From Novosphingobium sp. RL4 (GTDB lineage: Bacteria; Pseudomonadota; Alphaproteobacteria; Sphingomonadales; Sphingomonadaceae): a stretch of DNA of 64,000 nt. Made by a program: the position numbers and the translations under genes. This document shows positions 1 through 7,634 of this stretch, one piece after another (position 1 is the first letter of the stretch; each line of letters starts with the position of its first letter). The notes beneath the pieces were generated by a model. That model did not search any database, was not told the origin of the DNA, and saw only the letters and a program-made list of their open reading frames with translations. The stretch lies in assembly GCF_035658495.1 (NCBI RefSeq), contig NZ_CP141944.1, positions 248,001-312,000 of the forward strand. The letters run 5' to 3'.

Positions 1-1181
1 ATGCGGAACATGAAGAACAGCGCCGGTACGTTGGGCACGGTGCTCCATGCGGCCTTTTCGATCGTCGCGGCATCGGCCTTGCGCGGGTCGGCGACGAAGC
101 GCTTGAGCAGCAGGGCATAGCCGAGGTCGTTCTTGTTACGCTCCCAGGCTTCGCGCGCGACCATGTCGTTGCGATCGACCTTGAGCTTCTCCACCGCGTC
201 GTAAGCCAGGATACCGCTGCGGATACGCTGGTCGGCGCGTTCCACCAGCGGGATGATGCCGGTAACTTCACCCGAAAGACTGCGCGTTGCGATCAGGCCC
301 AGAACATAGGGAATCTTGATCTCGTAGCGTGTCTCGTGGGCCGAGTTGGAAGGAATGCCGAACAGGGCCAGGCCGGCGGGGGCCTTGTCGGTCTCCCACA
401 TGGCTTCCATGGCCGCCAGCTTCATCTGCTGGTTGTCGGTCAGGGCATAGCCGCTCTCGTCACCCAGCACGACGACCGAGAGCGAGGAGGCGAGGCCGAA
501 CGCCGCAGCCACGGTGAAGCTGCGCTTGGCCAGCTCGATATGGCGCCCGCGCAGGAGGTAGTAGCAGGACACGCCCAGCACGAAGACGCTGGCGCAGACG
601 TAGCCCGCGCTGACGGTGTGGACGAACTTGGCCTGCGCAACCGGGTTGAAGAGGACGTCCTTGAAGTTGGACACTTCCATGCGCATCGTCTCGGGATTGA
701 ACACGGCGCCCGTCGGGTGCTGCATCCAGCCGTTGGCGATGAGAATCCACAGCGCCGAGAGGTTAGAGCCGACGGCGACCATGATCGTCGTCAGCAGGTG
801 GCCGCGCTTGGAAAGCCGGTCCCAGCCGAAGAACATCAGGCCTACGAAGGTCGCTTCCAGGAAGAAGGCCATGAGGCCCTCGATCGCCAGCGGCGCACCG
901 AAGATGTCTCCCACGTAATGCGAGTAGTAGGCCCAGTTGGTGCCGAACTCGAATTCCATGGTGAGGCCGGTAGCCACGCCGAGCACGAAATTGATGCCGA
1001 AAAGCTTGCCCCAGAACCGGGTGACGTCCCGCCAGATGGGGCGATCGGTTATGACATATACACTTTCCGTAATTACGATAATGAAGGAAAGGCCCAATGT
1101 CAAGGGAACGAAGAGAAAGTGGTACAGCGCCGTCAAGGCGAACTGCAGCCGGGATAGTTCAACCACTGCCATGTCGATCAT
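1..1181 (-). CDS. cydA: Cytochrome bd ubiquinol oxidase subunit I (partial, 3' end off the window)
   Basis: Catalytic subunit of the inner-membrane cytochrome bd oxidase, which oxidises ubiquinol and reduces O2 with high affinity. About 393 codons are visible, aligning over their whole length with the N-terminal three quarters of E. coli CydA. Recognisable blocks are SRLQFALTALYHF near the N terminus (with the heme-ligand His), a GKLFGINF/GVATGLTMEF block, HYVGDIFGAPLAIEG, the FVHTVSAGY segment with the second heme His, and VLGDESGY. The start is ATG 1181; ATG 1172 is an alternative three codons later. The gene runs off the left edge, so the C terminus and any cydB are not visible. It is divergent from cydDC, which encode the transporter needed to assemble this oxidase. 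Confidence 0.95.
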   Translation of the reverse strand, partial: MIDMAVVELSRLQFALTALYHFLFVPLTLGLSFIIVITESVYVITDRPIWRDVTRFWGKLFGINFVLGVATGLTMEFEFGTNWAYYSHYVGDIFGAPLAIEGLMAFFLEATFVGLMFFGWDRLSKRGHLLTTIMVAVGSNLSALWILIANGWMQHPTGAVFNPETMRMEVSNFKDVLFNPVAQAKFVHTVSAGYVCASVFVLGVSCYYLLRGRHIELAKRSFTVAAAFGLASSLSVVVLGDESGYALTDNQQMKLAAMEAMWETDKAPAGLALFGIPSNSAHETRYEIKIPYVLGLIATRSLSGEVTGIIPLVERADQRIRSGILAYDAVEKLKVDRNDMVAREAWERNKNDLGYALLLKRFVADPRKADAATIEKAAWSTVPNVPALFFMFR

Positions 1182-1269
1182 GTCGAATCCCGCCGTTTTA
1201 GCGGCCCAAGGCATTGAGAAATGGTTGCCTTGGGCAGGTTGGTTTCGTAGGGTCGCGTTAGGCTTGCAT

Positions 1270-2856
1270 GTGAAAGCTGTCAAACTTTACTTACATGGTT
1301 TCTTTAATTTGATCTATGTCAAATTTGCCAGTTTCTGGCTTCTCGATATTGCCGGGGCAGCGCTCTTTTCGTGGGGCATTGCGAGTGGGGTAGGCCGTAT
1401 CGCCGAAGGTAGCCCCGTGCTGCTTCCCGCCGCACTTATCCTGTGCGGGGTACTTCTGCGCGCGCTGGCCACTTGCGCGGTTGACCGCCAGGCCGTGTCC
1501 GCCGCCCAGACTTCGGGCGAGGAACGGCGTGCCGGACTGTGGCGAAAGCTCCTCGGTGGAAGGCTGGCCAGCCCTTTGTCCACCGGCGAAAGCGCCACGC
1601 TTGCGCTGGACCATAACACGGCGATCGAGAATCGCGATATCCGGTTCACGCCCATACGATTCAACGCCGTAATCGGACCCATGGTGGTGGCCGCGGTCGT
1701 TGCGCCGTTCAGTTGGGTGGCCGCCGCGATCATGCTGGCCACGCTGTTGCCGTTCACGCTGGGCATGATCCTTGCCGGCACCGCCTCGCGCCGCGCCGCC
1801 GAACGCCAGCTTGCCGCACTGGGCGCTCTCTCCGGTCTGTTCGTCGATCGCGTCGCGCACCTTCCGCTGATCCGCCACTTCGGCGCCGAGGCCCGCATCG
1901 GAAAGCAGGTGCGCGCCGCCACGGGTGACGTCGCCCGGCGCACCGTCACCGTCCTGCGCACCGCCTTCCTTTCGAACGCCGTGCTGGAATTCTTCTCGGC
2001 CCTCTCCATAGCGCTCGTCGCGGTATACTGCGGATTTTCGCTGCTGGGACTGCTGCCCTTCCCCGCCCCCGAAAAGCTCACGCTGGTGCCAGCCTTCTTC
2101 GTGCTGGCCATGGCGCCGGAATTCTACCTTCCGATGCGCCGCCTCGCCGCCGCCTATCACGAGAAGCAGCTTGGCGAAGCCGCGGAAAAGGCGCTGGACG
2201 CCCTCGCTGCCGAGCCGATCGAAGCGCCCGCATCGCCCCCCGCCGCCTTCGCGGGCCTCAGCGTGGAAGGACTCGCGCTCGCCTTTCCAGGCATCGCCGT
2301 GGGGCCGCTCGATTTCGCGATGGCCGAAAACGACCTGGTCGCCCTGACCGGCCCGACCGGCAGCGGCAAGACCAGCACGCTTGCCGCCATCGCCGGCCAA
2401 CTGGCTCCGGCCGCCGGCCGCGTCGCGGGGGCGAACGGCAACCCGCTGAACGCCGACAGTATCGCCTGGGCCGCCCAGCGCCCCCTGCTGGTGACCGGCA
2501 CACTCGGCCGCAATCTCGCCCTCGCCTCACCCGGAACAGGGGCGGAGGAAATCCTTGCCGTGGCTCACCGCGTCGGCCTTTCCACACTTCTGGAGCAACG
2601 GGGAGGACTGGACATGCCCGTCGATCATGCCGGATCAGGCCTATCCGGCGGAGAGCGGCGCCGTATCGGCCTTGCCCGCGCTATTCTCTCCGACCGCCCG
2701 CTGATCCTCTGCGACGAACCCACTGCCGACCTCGATCCCGTTTCGGCCGCCGCGATCGTCACCCTGTTGATCGAACTTTCACGGAGCCGCTGCGTGCTCG
2801 TCGCCACCCATGACACTCTCGTCACCAGCGCCGCCCGACGGGAGATCGCCTTGTGA
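1270..2856 (+). CDS. cydD: CydD, ABC exporter subunit for cytochrome bd assembly
   Basis: One half of the CydDC heterodimeric ABC transporter, which exports cysteine/glutathione to the periplasm and is needed to assemble cytochrome bd. An N-terminal membrane domain (about residues 15-290, with the NAVLEFFSALSIALVAVYCGFS-type segment typical of CydD) is followed by a nucleotide-binding domain with Walker A GPTGSGKTS, signature LSGGERRR and Walker B LILCDEPTADLD. There is no in-frame ATG near the right place. GTG 1270, preceded by TAGG, gives 528 aa and an N terminus about the length seen in E. coli CydD; TTG 1309 is an alternative. A longer upstream reading frame exists but lies antisense to cydA. 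The stop overlaps the cydC start (GTGA). Confidence 0.9.
   Translation: MKAVKLYLHGFFNLIYVKFASFWLLDIAGAALFSWGIASGVGRIAEGSPVLLPAALILCGVLLRALATCAVDRQAVSAAQTSGEERRAGLWRKLLGGRLASPLSTGESATLALDHNTAIENRDIRFTPIRFNAVIGPMVVAAVVAPFSWVAAAIMLATLLPFTLGMILAGTASRRAAERQLAALGALSGLFVDRVAHLPLIRHFGAEARIGKQVRAATGDVARRTVTVLRTAFLSNAVLEFFSALSIALVAVYCGFSLLGLLPFPAPEKLTLVPAFFVLAMAPEFYLPMRRLAAAYHEKQLGEAAEKALDALAAEPIEAPASPPAAFAGLSVEGLALAFPGIAVGPLDFAMAENDLVALTGPTGSGKTSTLAAIAGQLAPAAGRVAGANGNPLNADSIAWAAQRPLLVTGTLGRNLALASPGTGAEEILAVAHRVGLSTLLEQRGGLDMPVDHAGSGLSGGERRRIGLARAILSDRPLILCDEPTADLDPVSAAAIVTLLIELSRSRCVLVATHDTLVTSAARREIAL
1309..1322. promoter_or_regulatory. FNR/FixK-type box between cydA and cydD
   Basis: The 14-mer TTGATCTATGTCAA matches the Crp/Fnr-family consensus TTGAT-N4-ATCAA at 9 of 10 fixed positions. 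Its centre lies about 134 bases upstream of the cydA start. With the usual activator position (centre at -41.5) this would put a leftward cydA transcript start near 1274. The site overlaps the first codons of cydD under the start chosen here. Oxygen-responsive control of cytochrome bd genes by Fnr/FixK proteins is well known; that this site is used here is inference. Confidence 0.6.
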
Positions 2857-4457
2857 GCACCTCTCATTCAAGCATCGATCGTCCCGGCACCGGCCTCCTC
2901 GCCACGGCCGGACTGGCCCGCAGGCGGCTGTTCCTAGCCAGCTTCTGTGCAGCCCTCGCCGCCATCTCCGCCATCGGATTGCTGGCAGTCTCAGGCTGGT
3001 TCCTGACTGCCGCAGCGCTCGCAGGGTCGGCTGGCGTGGCCACGGCCATGGCGTTCAACTACCTGATCCCCAGCGCCGCGATTCGCCTGCTGGCCATCGT
3101 GCGCACCTTGTCCCGCTACGGCGAGCGCCTCCTTTCCCACAAGGTCGCGCTGGAGGGCATGGCCGAATTGCGCGGCTCGCTGTTCGAAAAGCTTGCCGCA
3201 CAGGACAGCCGCAAAACCCCCGATACGGCGCCGGGAGAGGCCAGCACCCGGCTGATCGACGATGTCGAGGCGCTGGAAGACCTGGTGATCCGCCAGCCCG
3301 CCCGCCACGCTGCACTTGTCGCTGCCGCCACCAGCCTTGCGCTGGTCGCCTTCACCGGGCTTGCGGCGACGATCTTCCTGGCCGCGATGATGGCCGCCCT
3401 TCCCGTCCTGTTCGCGCGTATATCCCGGCGGCTCACTCACCTGCCCGCCGAAGCCGCTGCCGCCGCGCTGGGCGACTTGCGCGAACGCTACGTGGAACTG
3501 GCGGCATCGCGGGCAGAGATCGCCGCCTATGGCCTTGCAGGGCAGGCTATCGCCGAGCTAGCGCCGCTCGCCCGCAGGCTCGATCTGGCGCGCGCGAAAC
3601 TGTTTCGTGCCGAGGCGCTGCAGGGCGCCCTGCTTTCGATTTACGGAGCCCTTGGCGTGGCCGGAGTGCTGTTGCTGGCCAAAGCCTCGGCGCCGCTGGT
3701 GGCGCTTGCGATGCTGGCGACGACTTCCTCGGTCGAGGCCATGGGCGGCCTTTCGCGCAGCCTGCTTCGCCGCGCCTCGCTCGCGGCGGGCCTTCGCAGG
3801 ATAGCGGCACTGAACGCGCTCGACCCTGCGCTGTGTCCCACAGCAGAATCGGTGCCGGTGTCACTGACGCTGGGCGGCCGTACTTTCGAGCCCGGCGCGC
3901 GAATCGCGATTACCGGGCCGTCCGGCTCGGGCAAGACCCGCGTTCTGCTCGCCCTTGCCGGCATGGGGATGCCCACCGTTTCGCTGCGGCTTGATGGGCA
4001 GGATATTGCAAGCTGCCCGCCCCCCCAACTGCGTGCGGCGTTTGCCCTTTCGCCTCAGGACGCACCGATGCTGATCGGCAGCGTGGCCGACAACTTGCGC
4101 ATTGCCCGACCGGGCCTTGGCGAAGCGGAGATGTGGGAAGCCCTCGAAACCGCCCAGTTGAAAAAGCGTATCGCCCGCAGCGAGTGCGGGCTCGACACGC
4201 CCGTTTCGGAAGGCGGCGGCATTCTGTCCGGCGGCGAACGCAAGCGGCTGTCGCTGGCCCGTGCCCTCCTGGCCGGCCGCCCCTGGCTTCTGCTGGACGA
4301 ACCCAGCGAAGGACTGGACGCGGCGACCGAACAGGCACTCGTCGGCAGCCTGCGCAACTGGCTGGACTGCACCGGAACCGGCCTCGTTCTCGTGTCGCAC
4401 CGCAAGGCCCCGCTGGACCTGTGCGACGTGCATGTCGCGGTAGAAACGCTCGCCTGA
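2853..4457 (+). CDS. cydC: CydC, ABC exporter subunit for cytochrome bd assembly
   Basis: Partner of CydD in the cysteine/glutathione-exporting ABC transporter of the inner membrane. The protein has 534 aa: a transmembrane exporter domain (about residues 20-300), then an ATPase domain with Walker A GPSGSGKTR, signature LSGGERKRLS and Walker B WLLLDEPSEGLD. The GTG start overlaps the cydD stop by 4 bases, implying translational coupling. Upstream is cydD and, divergently, cydA. The downstream gene (ArsR type) is convergent and begins its stop only 4 bases away, with no clear terminator between them. Confidence 0.93.
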   Translation: MSTSHSSIDRPGTGLLATAGLARRRLFLASFCAALAAISAIGLLAVSGWFLTAAALAGSAGVATAMAFNYLIPSAAIRLLAIVRTLSRYGERLLSHKVALEGMAELRGSLFEKLAAQDSRKTPDTAPGEASTRLIDDVEALEDLVIRQPARHAALVAAATSLALVAFTGLAATIFLAAMMAALPVLFARISRRLTHLPAEAAAAALGDLRERYVELAASRAEIAAYGLAGQAIAELAPLARRLDLARAKLFRAEALQGALLSIYGALGVAGVLLLAKASAPLVALAMLATTSSVEAMGGLSRSLLRRASLAAGLRRIAALNALDPALCPTAESVPVSLTLGGRTFEPGARIAITGPSGSGKTRVLLALAGMGMPTVSLRLDGQDIASCPPPQLRAAFALSPQDAPMLIGSVADNLRIARPGLGEAEMWEALETAQLKKRIARSECGLDTPVSEGGGILSGGERKRLSLARALLAGRPWLLLDEPSEGLDAATEQALVGSLRNWLDCTGTGLVLVSHRKAPLDLCDVHVAVETLA

Positions 4458-4461
4458 AGGT

Positions 4462-4833
4462 TCAGCGAAAGACGCGGGCGAACCGTGCCGCGCCGCTGTC
4501 AGGCGCAAGCACGGGCGCGTCTTGCGGCGGGGGGACCTCGGCCTTGCCCCCCATAACCGCGAGCGCATGCCCTATGCCGCTCATGCGTTCAGGATCGACC
4601 TGATAGAATACCTGCTTGCCGCTACGCTGCGACAGCACCAGGTCGGCCTTTCGCAGGATCGAGAGTTGCTGCGACAGGCCGGGCTGGCCGATGCCGGTAG
4701 CATCCTCGATCTCTCCCACCGAAAGCTCCCTTTCGCAAATTGCGTGGAGAATCTGGAGGCGCACCGGGTGGGCGAGGGCGCGCAGGACTTCGGCCAGGGC
4801 GTCCAGTTCTTCGGAAACGGATGGATCGGCCAT
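4462..4833 (-). CDS. ArsR-family winged-helix transcriptional regulator
   Basis: Small DNA-binding regulator of 123 aa. Residues about 8-90 form the ArsR/SmtB winged helix: LRALAHPVRLQILHAI, then the SVGEIEDATGIGQPGLSQQLSILR recognition region and the wing SQRSGKQVFYQVD. There is only one cysteine (in AICERELSVGE), so the two-cysteine redox switch of BigR/SqrR-type members is not complete and no metal site is obvious. The start lies one base after the stop of the peroxiredoxin gene (TGACATG), so the two are surely cotranscribed. It may repress this pair in response to a redox or sulfur signal; that role is inference. Confidence 0.85.
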   Translation of the reverse strand: MADPSVSEELDALAEVLRALAHPVRLQILHAICERELSVGEIEDATGIGQPGLSQQLSILRKADLVLSQRSGKQVFYQVDPERMSGIGHALAVMGGKAEVPPPQDAPVLAPDSGAARFARVFR

Positions 4834-4834
4834 G

Positions 4835-5503
4835 TCAGCCCCCGTCGCTCAACGGCGCGTGAAACCAGCCGGCCGGATCTTCGGACGCGAACGCCGCCTC
4901 CGCCGTTTCGCCTGGAATTCGCAAGAGATCCGCGCCCGGCTGCCAATCGGCCGGTGCCAGCCCGGAGCCGCCACGCACGCGCTGCAGCGCCGTCAGAATG
5001 CGCAACATTTCCGGGATCGAGCGGCCCACTGTCAGCGGATAGCTGTTCATCGCCTGAATCACCCCGTCCGGGTCTATGAAATAGGTCATCCGCACGGTGC
5101 CGCTGTCATGGGCATTGCTCGAGACCATGCCGTAGCCACGGGCGATCTCCATCGTCGGATCCTCGATGATCGGGAAATCAATGGTGACGCCGGTAGTATC
5201 GCGAATCAGGCGAATCCACGCGAGATGCGAATAAAGGCTGTCGACCGACAGTCCCACCAGCCTGCAACCAAGCGCCCCGAACTCCGGAGCGGCGCGGGCG
5301 AGGGCCACGACTTCGCTGGTGCAGACCGGGGTGAAGTCAGCCGGATGGGAAAACAGGATCAGCCATTCCCCCCGGCAGCTATCGAGATCAAACGGCCCCT
5401 GCGTACTGCGCGCCACGAAGCGCGGCACCACGTCGCCGATTCGCAAAGGCTGCATTGCAACGTCCCAGCCTTCCACGATTTCCCCGCCCGATGTCATTGT
5501 CAT
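4835..5503 (-). CDS. 1-Cys peroxiredoxin (Prx6 type)
   Basis: Thiol peroxidase reducing peroxides in the cytosol. The AhpC/TSA fold carries the peroxidatic motif HPADFTPVCTSE with Thr and Cys in place, followed by LVGLSVDS and a C-terminal Prx6-type extension. There is no second resolving cysteine in the usual 2-Cys position, so it is a 1-Cys enzyme. The ATG at 5503 gives 222 aa; ATG 5455 (protein beginning MQPLRIGD) matches the family N terminus better and may be the true start. It is the first gene of a two-gene operon with the ArsR regulator. The nearby cytochrome bd genes suggest a respiratory or oxidative stress context. Confidence 0.9.
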   Translation of the reverse strand: MTMTSGGEIVEGWDVAMQPLRIGDVVPRFVARSTQGPFDLDSCRGEWLILFSHPADFTPVCTSEVVALARAAPEFGALGCRLVGLSVDSLYSHLAWIRLIRDTTGVTIDFPIIEDPTMEIARGYGMVSSNAHDSGTVRMTYFIDPDGVIQAMNSYPLTVGRSIPEMLRILTALQRVRGGSGLAPADWQPGADLLRIPGETAEAAFASEDPAGWFHAPLSDGG

Positions 5504-5507
5504 CGGA

Positions 5508-5523
5508 AAACAATTACATGTTT
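5508..5523. promoter_or_regulatory. Inverted repeat in front of the peroxiredoxin-arsR pair
   Basis: AAACA-N6-TGTTT forms an inverted repeat in an AT-rich patch just upstream of ATG 5503. Its position suits an operator for the downstream ArsR protein. Alternatively it could be part of the promoter, which would favour the later ATG 5455 as the start. No experimental consensus is available for this regulator. Confidence 0.3.
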
Positions 5524-5787
5524 ATTTTCTACCGTAAAGCGTCACGGACAAAATCAGGCGTGAATCTGCAAGTCAGCCCGCCAAAAGCGGTCATTATCTA
5601 TTCTGATGGATTATCGAAGAAGGAATTGTCGTAAGTGAAGTCCGTGCCGGGTCATGCGATTGCGAGGTGGTTTCATCTCCGTCACAGCGCCGTACACTTT
5701 CGGACAATATGATGCAGATGCGGCAAAAACCTGCGACATGTGGGGCTCAGGAAGGCGTCATCGACAGTCAGGACACGGACCGCACCG

Positions 5788-5961
5788 ATGATTCGCCTCT
5801 TTCACGCCGTCGGCGCACTTGCCGCTTCTTCCTGCTTCCTCGCAGGCATCAGCGCCCCGTCGCCGAACGCAGCTGCAGACAGACCCGCCATGATCGGTTC
5901 CGAACATCCGGTGTTTCTCGGCCGCATGACGGTTTCGGCAACCGCACTGCCCGCGAAATAA
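5788..5961 (+). CDS. Small putative secreted protein
   Basis: An open frame of 57 codons starting MIRLFHAVGALAASSC. It looks like a short Sec signal peptide (MIR, then a hydrophobic stretch to about residue 22, then PSPNAAA), leaving a tail of about 30 residues that ends VSATALPAK. A longer in-frame ATG exists at 5740, but the signal peptide begins at 5788. No family is recognised. It stands alone between the peroxiredoxin promoter region and tRNA-Gly. The 5504-5787 stretch before it holds no other convincing gene. Confidence 0.4.
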   Translation: MIRLFHAVGALAASSCFLAGISAPSPNAAADRPAMIGSEHPVFLGRMTVSATALPAK

Positions 5962-5986
5962 TACAGGTAAGAGGGAAAAGACGGCT

Positions 5987-6060
<74 letters not shown>

Positions 6061-6165
6061 CCGTTCAGGGACCGTATCCAGCCGTCGTGGCAGCCGCTTG
6101 CCACGAGAGGGGCGCCGCCGTCAACGGCTCTCTTTCATATTGTGCCCAATAGATGAACTGGCGGC

Positions 6166-6702
6166 TTAGTGCCCCGGATAGTCGAGCAGGGCGTGAGGGA
6201 CGATTCCCGCTTCGCGAAGGCGTTCTCCGCCGCCCAGGTCGGGCAGATCGATTGCGAACAGCGCATGATCGACCCTGGCCCCGACGCGGCGCAGCAATTC
6301 AGCAGCGGCCAGCGCGGTGCCGCCGGTGGCCAGCAGATCGTCAACCAGGACGACATGGCTTCCTTCGCCAACCGCTTCCGGATCGACTTCCAGCGTGTCC
6401 GTACCGTATTCCAGGGCATAGTCGATGGCGATCACCGGAACCGGCAGCTTGCCCGGCTTGCGGATCGAAATGAACCCCAGCCCCAGACGCGCCGCGATGG
6501 CCGCACCGAAAATGAAGCCTCGGGCTTCGACACCGGCGATTGCTTGCGCACCCGCCGCCTCGGCCTTTGCCGCCATCAGTTCGACCGCTGCCGCGAAGCC
6601 GGGCCCGTTGCCGACCAGCGTCGTGACGTCACGGAACAGGATGCCGGGCTTGGGAAAGTCCGACACGGTGCGCACCAGCGCCTTGATCTCGTCGATGGTC
6701 AT
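6166..6702 (-). CDS. apt: Adenine phosphoribosyltransferase
   Basis: Purine salvage enzyme converting adenine and PRPP to AMP in the cytosol. The length of 178 aa is normal for the family. The N-terminal block has DFPKPGILFRDVT, the central block has VEARGFIFG and IRKPGKLP, and the PRPP-binding loop is VVLVDDLLATGGTA at about residues 121-134. It lies downstream of the bc1 operon in the same direction but is separated by an intrinsic terminator, so it is probably transcribed separately. Confidence 0.95.
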   Translation of the reverse strand: MTIDEIKALVRTVSDFPKPGILFRDVTTLVGNGPGFAAAVELMAAKAEAAGAQAIAGVEARGFIFGAAIAARLGLGFISIRKPGKLPVPVIAIDYALEYGTDTLEVDPEAVGEGSHVVLVDDLLATGGTALAAAELLRRVGARVDHALFAIDLPDLGGGERLREAGIVPHALLDYPGH

Positions 6703-6737
6703 GGTCGCCGTCCTTAGGGGCTGGAGCCTGTAAACGA

Positions 6738-6771
6738 AAGGGCCCCCGCCATGGGAATGGCGGAGGCCCTT
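6738..6771 (-). terminator. Intrinsic terminator of the petABC operon
   Basis: A 15-bp stem with one mismatch (AAGGGCC.CCGCCAT against ATGGCGG.GGCCCTT) has a 4-base loop. On the leftward strand it is followed by TTTCGTTTA. It sits directly after petC. Confidence 0.75.
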
Positions 6772-6794
6772 CGGTCAGGTCAGGATCGGAAAGC

Positions 6795-7607
6795 TCAGTG
6801 CTTCTTGCCGGCCCAGATGTTGCGGTAGGACATATAGCCCAGGATCGTGGCAAAAAGCAGGAATCCGAGGACCGGCCAGCCGGTCTGCTTGCGCTTTTCC
6901 AGCTTGGGCTCGGCAGTCCAGATCAGGAAGGCGGCAACGTCCTTCGACATCTGGTCCACGGTCGCCTTGGTGCCGTCTCCGTAAGTCACCTGGCCCTCAC
7001 CGGTCAGCGGCGGCGGCATCGCGAGGTTGAGGTTCGCGAAGTACGGGTTGTAATGCAGACCTTCAGGAGTCTTGGAATCCGGGAACTTCTTCAGGAGTTC
7101 CGCGGGCTGGTCCTGATACCCGGTCAGTAGCGAGTAGACGTAGGCGGGGCCTTCGTGACGCGCCTTGGTGATCAGCGACAGGTCCGGCGGAGTACCCTGG
7201 CCACCATACATGACCGGCGGGAAGTAGTCGGTCGCCATGCCTTCGCGGGTTTCCACTTCGCCGGTCGCGTTGTTGTAGACCGGAACCTGGAACCCCTTGG
7301 CGATCGCCTTCACTTCGGCGTCGTTATAGCCAAGCGCGGCAAGGTCACGGAAGGCGACGTGGCGGATCGCGTGACAGGCGGCGCAGACTTCCTTGTAGAC
7401 CTGGAAACCGCGCTGAAGCTGCTGGCGATCGAACTTGCCGAAGGCGCCATCACTGGCGAAGCTGACTTCCTTGGGCGTGAGATGGAACTCGTGCTCGGCG
7501 GTTGCCGCAGGCGGTTCGGTTATCTGTTGATAGGCGCCCTTGCCGAAGGACCATGCCAGGGCCACCGTGAAGAACAGCCCGACGAGGATCGAGAGAATGC
7601 GTGCCAT
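6795..7607 (-). CDS. petC: Cytochrome c1 of the bc1 complex
   Basis: Heme c subunit of ubiquinol:cytochrome c oxidoreductase, anchored in the inner membrane with its domain in the periplasm. An N-terminal signal/anchor (ARILSILVGLFFTVALAW) precedes the CAACH heme motif at residues 75-79. The NLAMPPPL segment probably supplies the Met axial ligand, and a C-terminal transmembrane helix (about residues 240-260) anchors the protein. The length of 270 aa suits a bacterial c1. It is the third gene of petA-petB-petC with a 27-base gap after petB, and is followed by a terminator. Here cytochromes b and c1 are separate genes rather than a fused fbcH. Confidence 0.95.
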   Translation of the reverse strand: MARILSILVGLFFTVALAWSFGKGAYQQITEPPAATAEHEFHLTPKEVSFASDGAFGKFDRQQLQRGFQVYKEVCAACHAIRHVAFRDLAALGYNDAEVKAIAKGFQVPVYNNATGEVETREGMATDYFPPVMYGGQGTPPDLSLITKARHEGPAYVYSLLTGYQDQPAELLKKFPDSKTPEGLHYNPYFANLNLAMPPPLTGEGQVTYGDGTKATVDQMSKDVAAFLIWTAEPKLEKRKQTGWPVLGFLLFATILGYMSYRNIWAGKKH

Positions 7608-7634
7608 GTCTTTCGTCTTTCGTTCCAGCTGTGG

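Noticed and set aside
937..1269. N-terminal extension of cydD back to 937
   Set aside because: It runs antisense through the conserved start of cydA; the CydD family N terminus is reached from about 1270.
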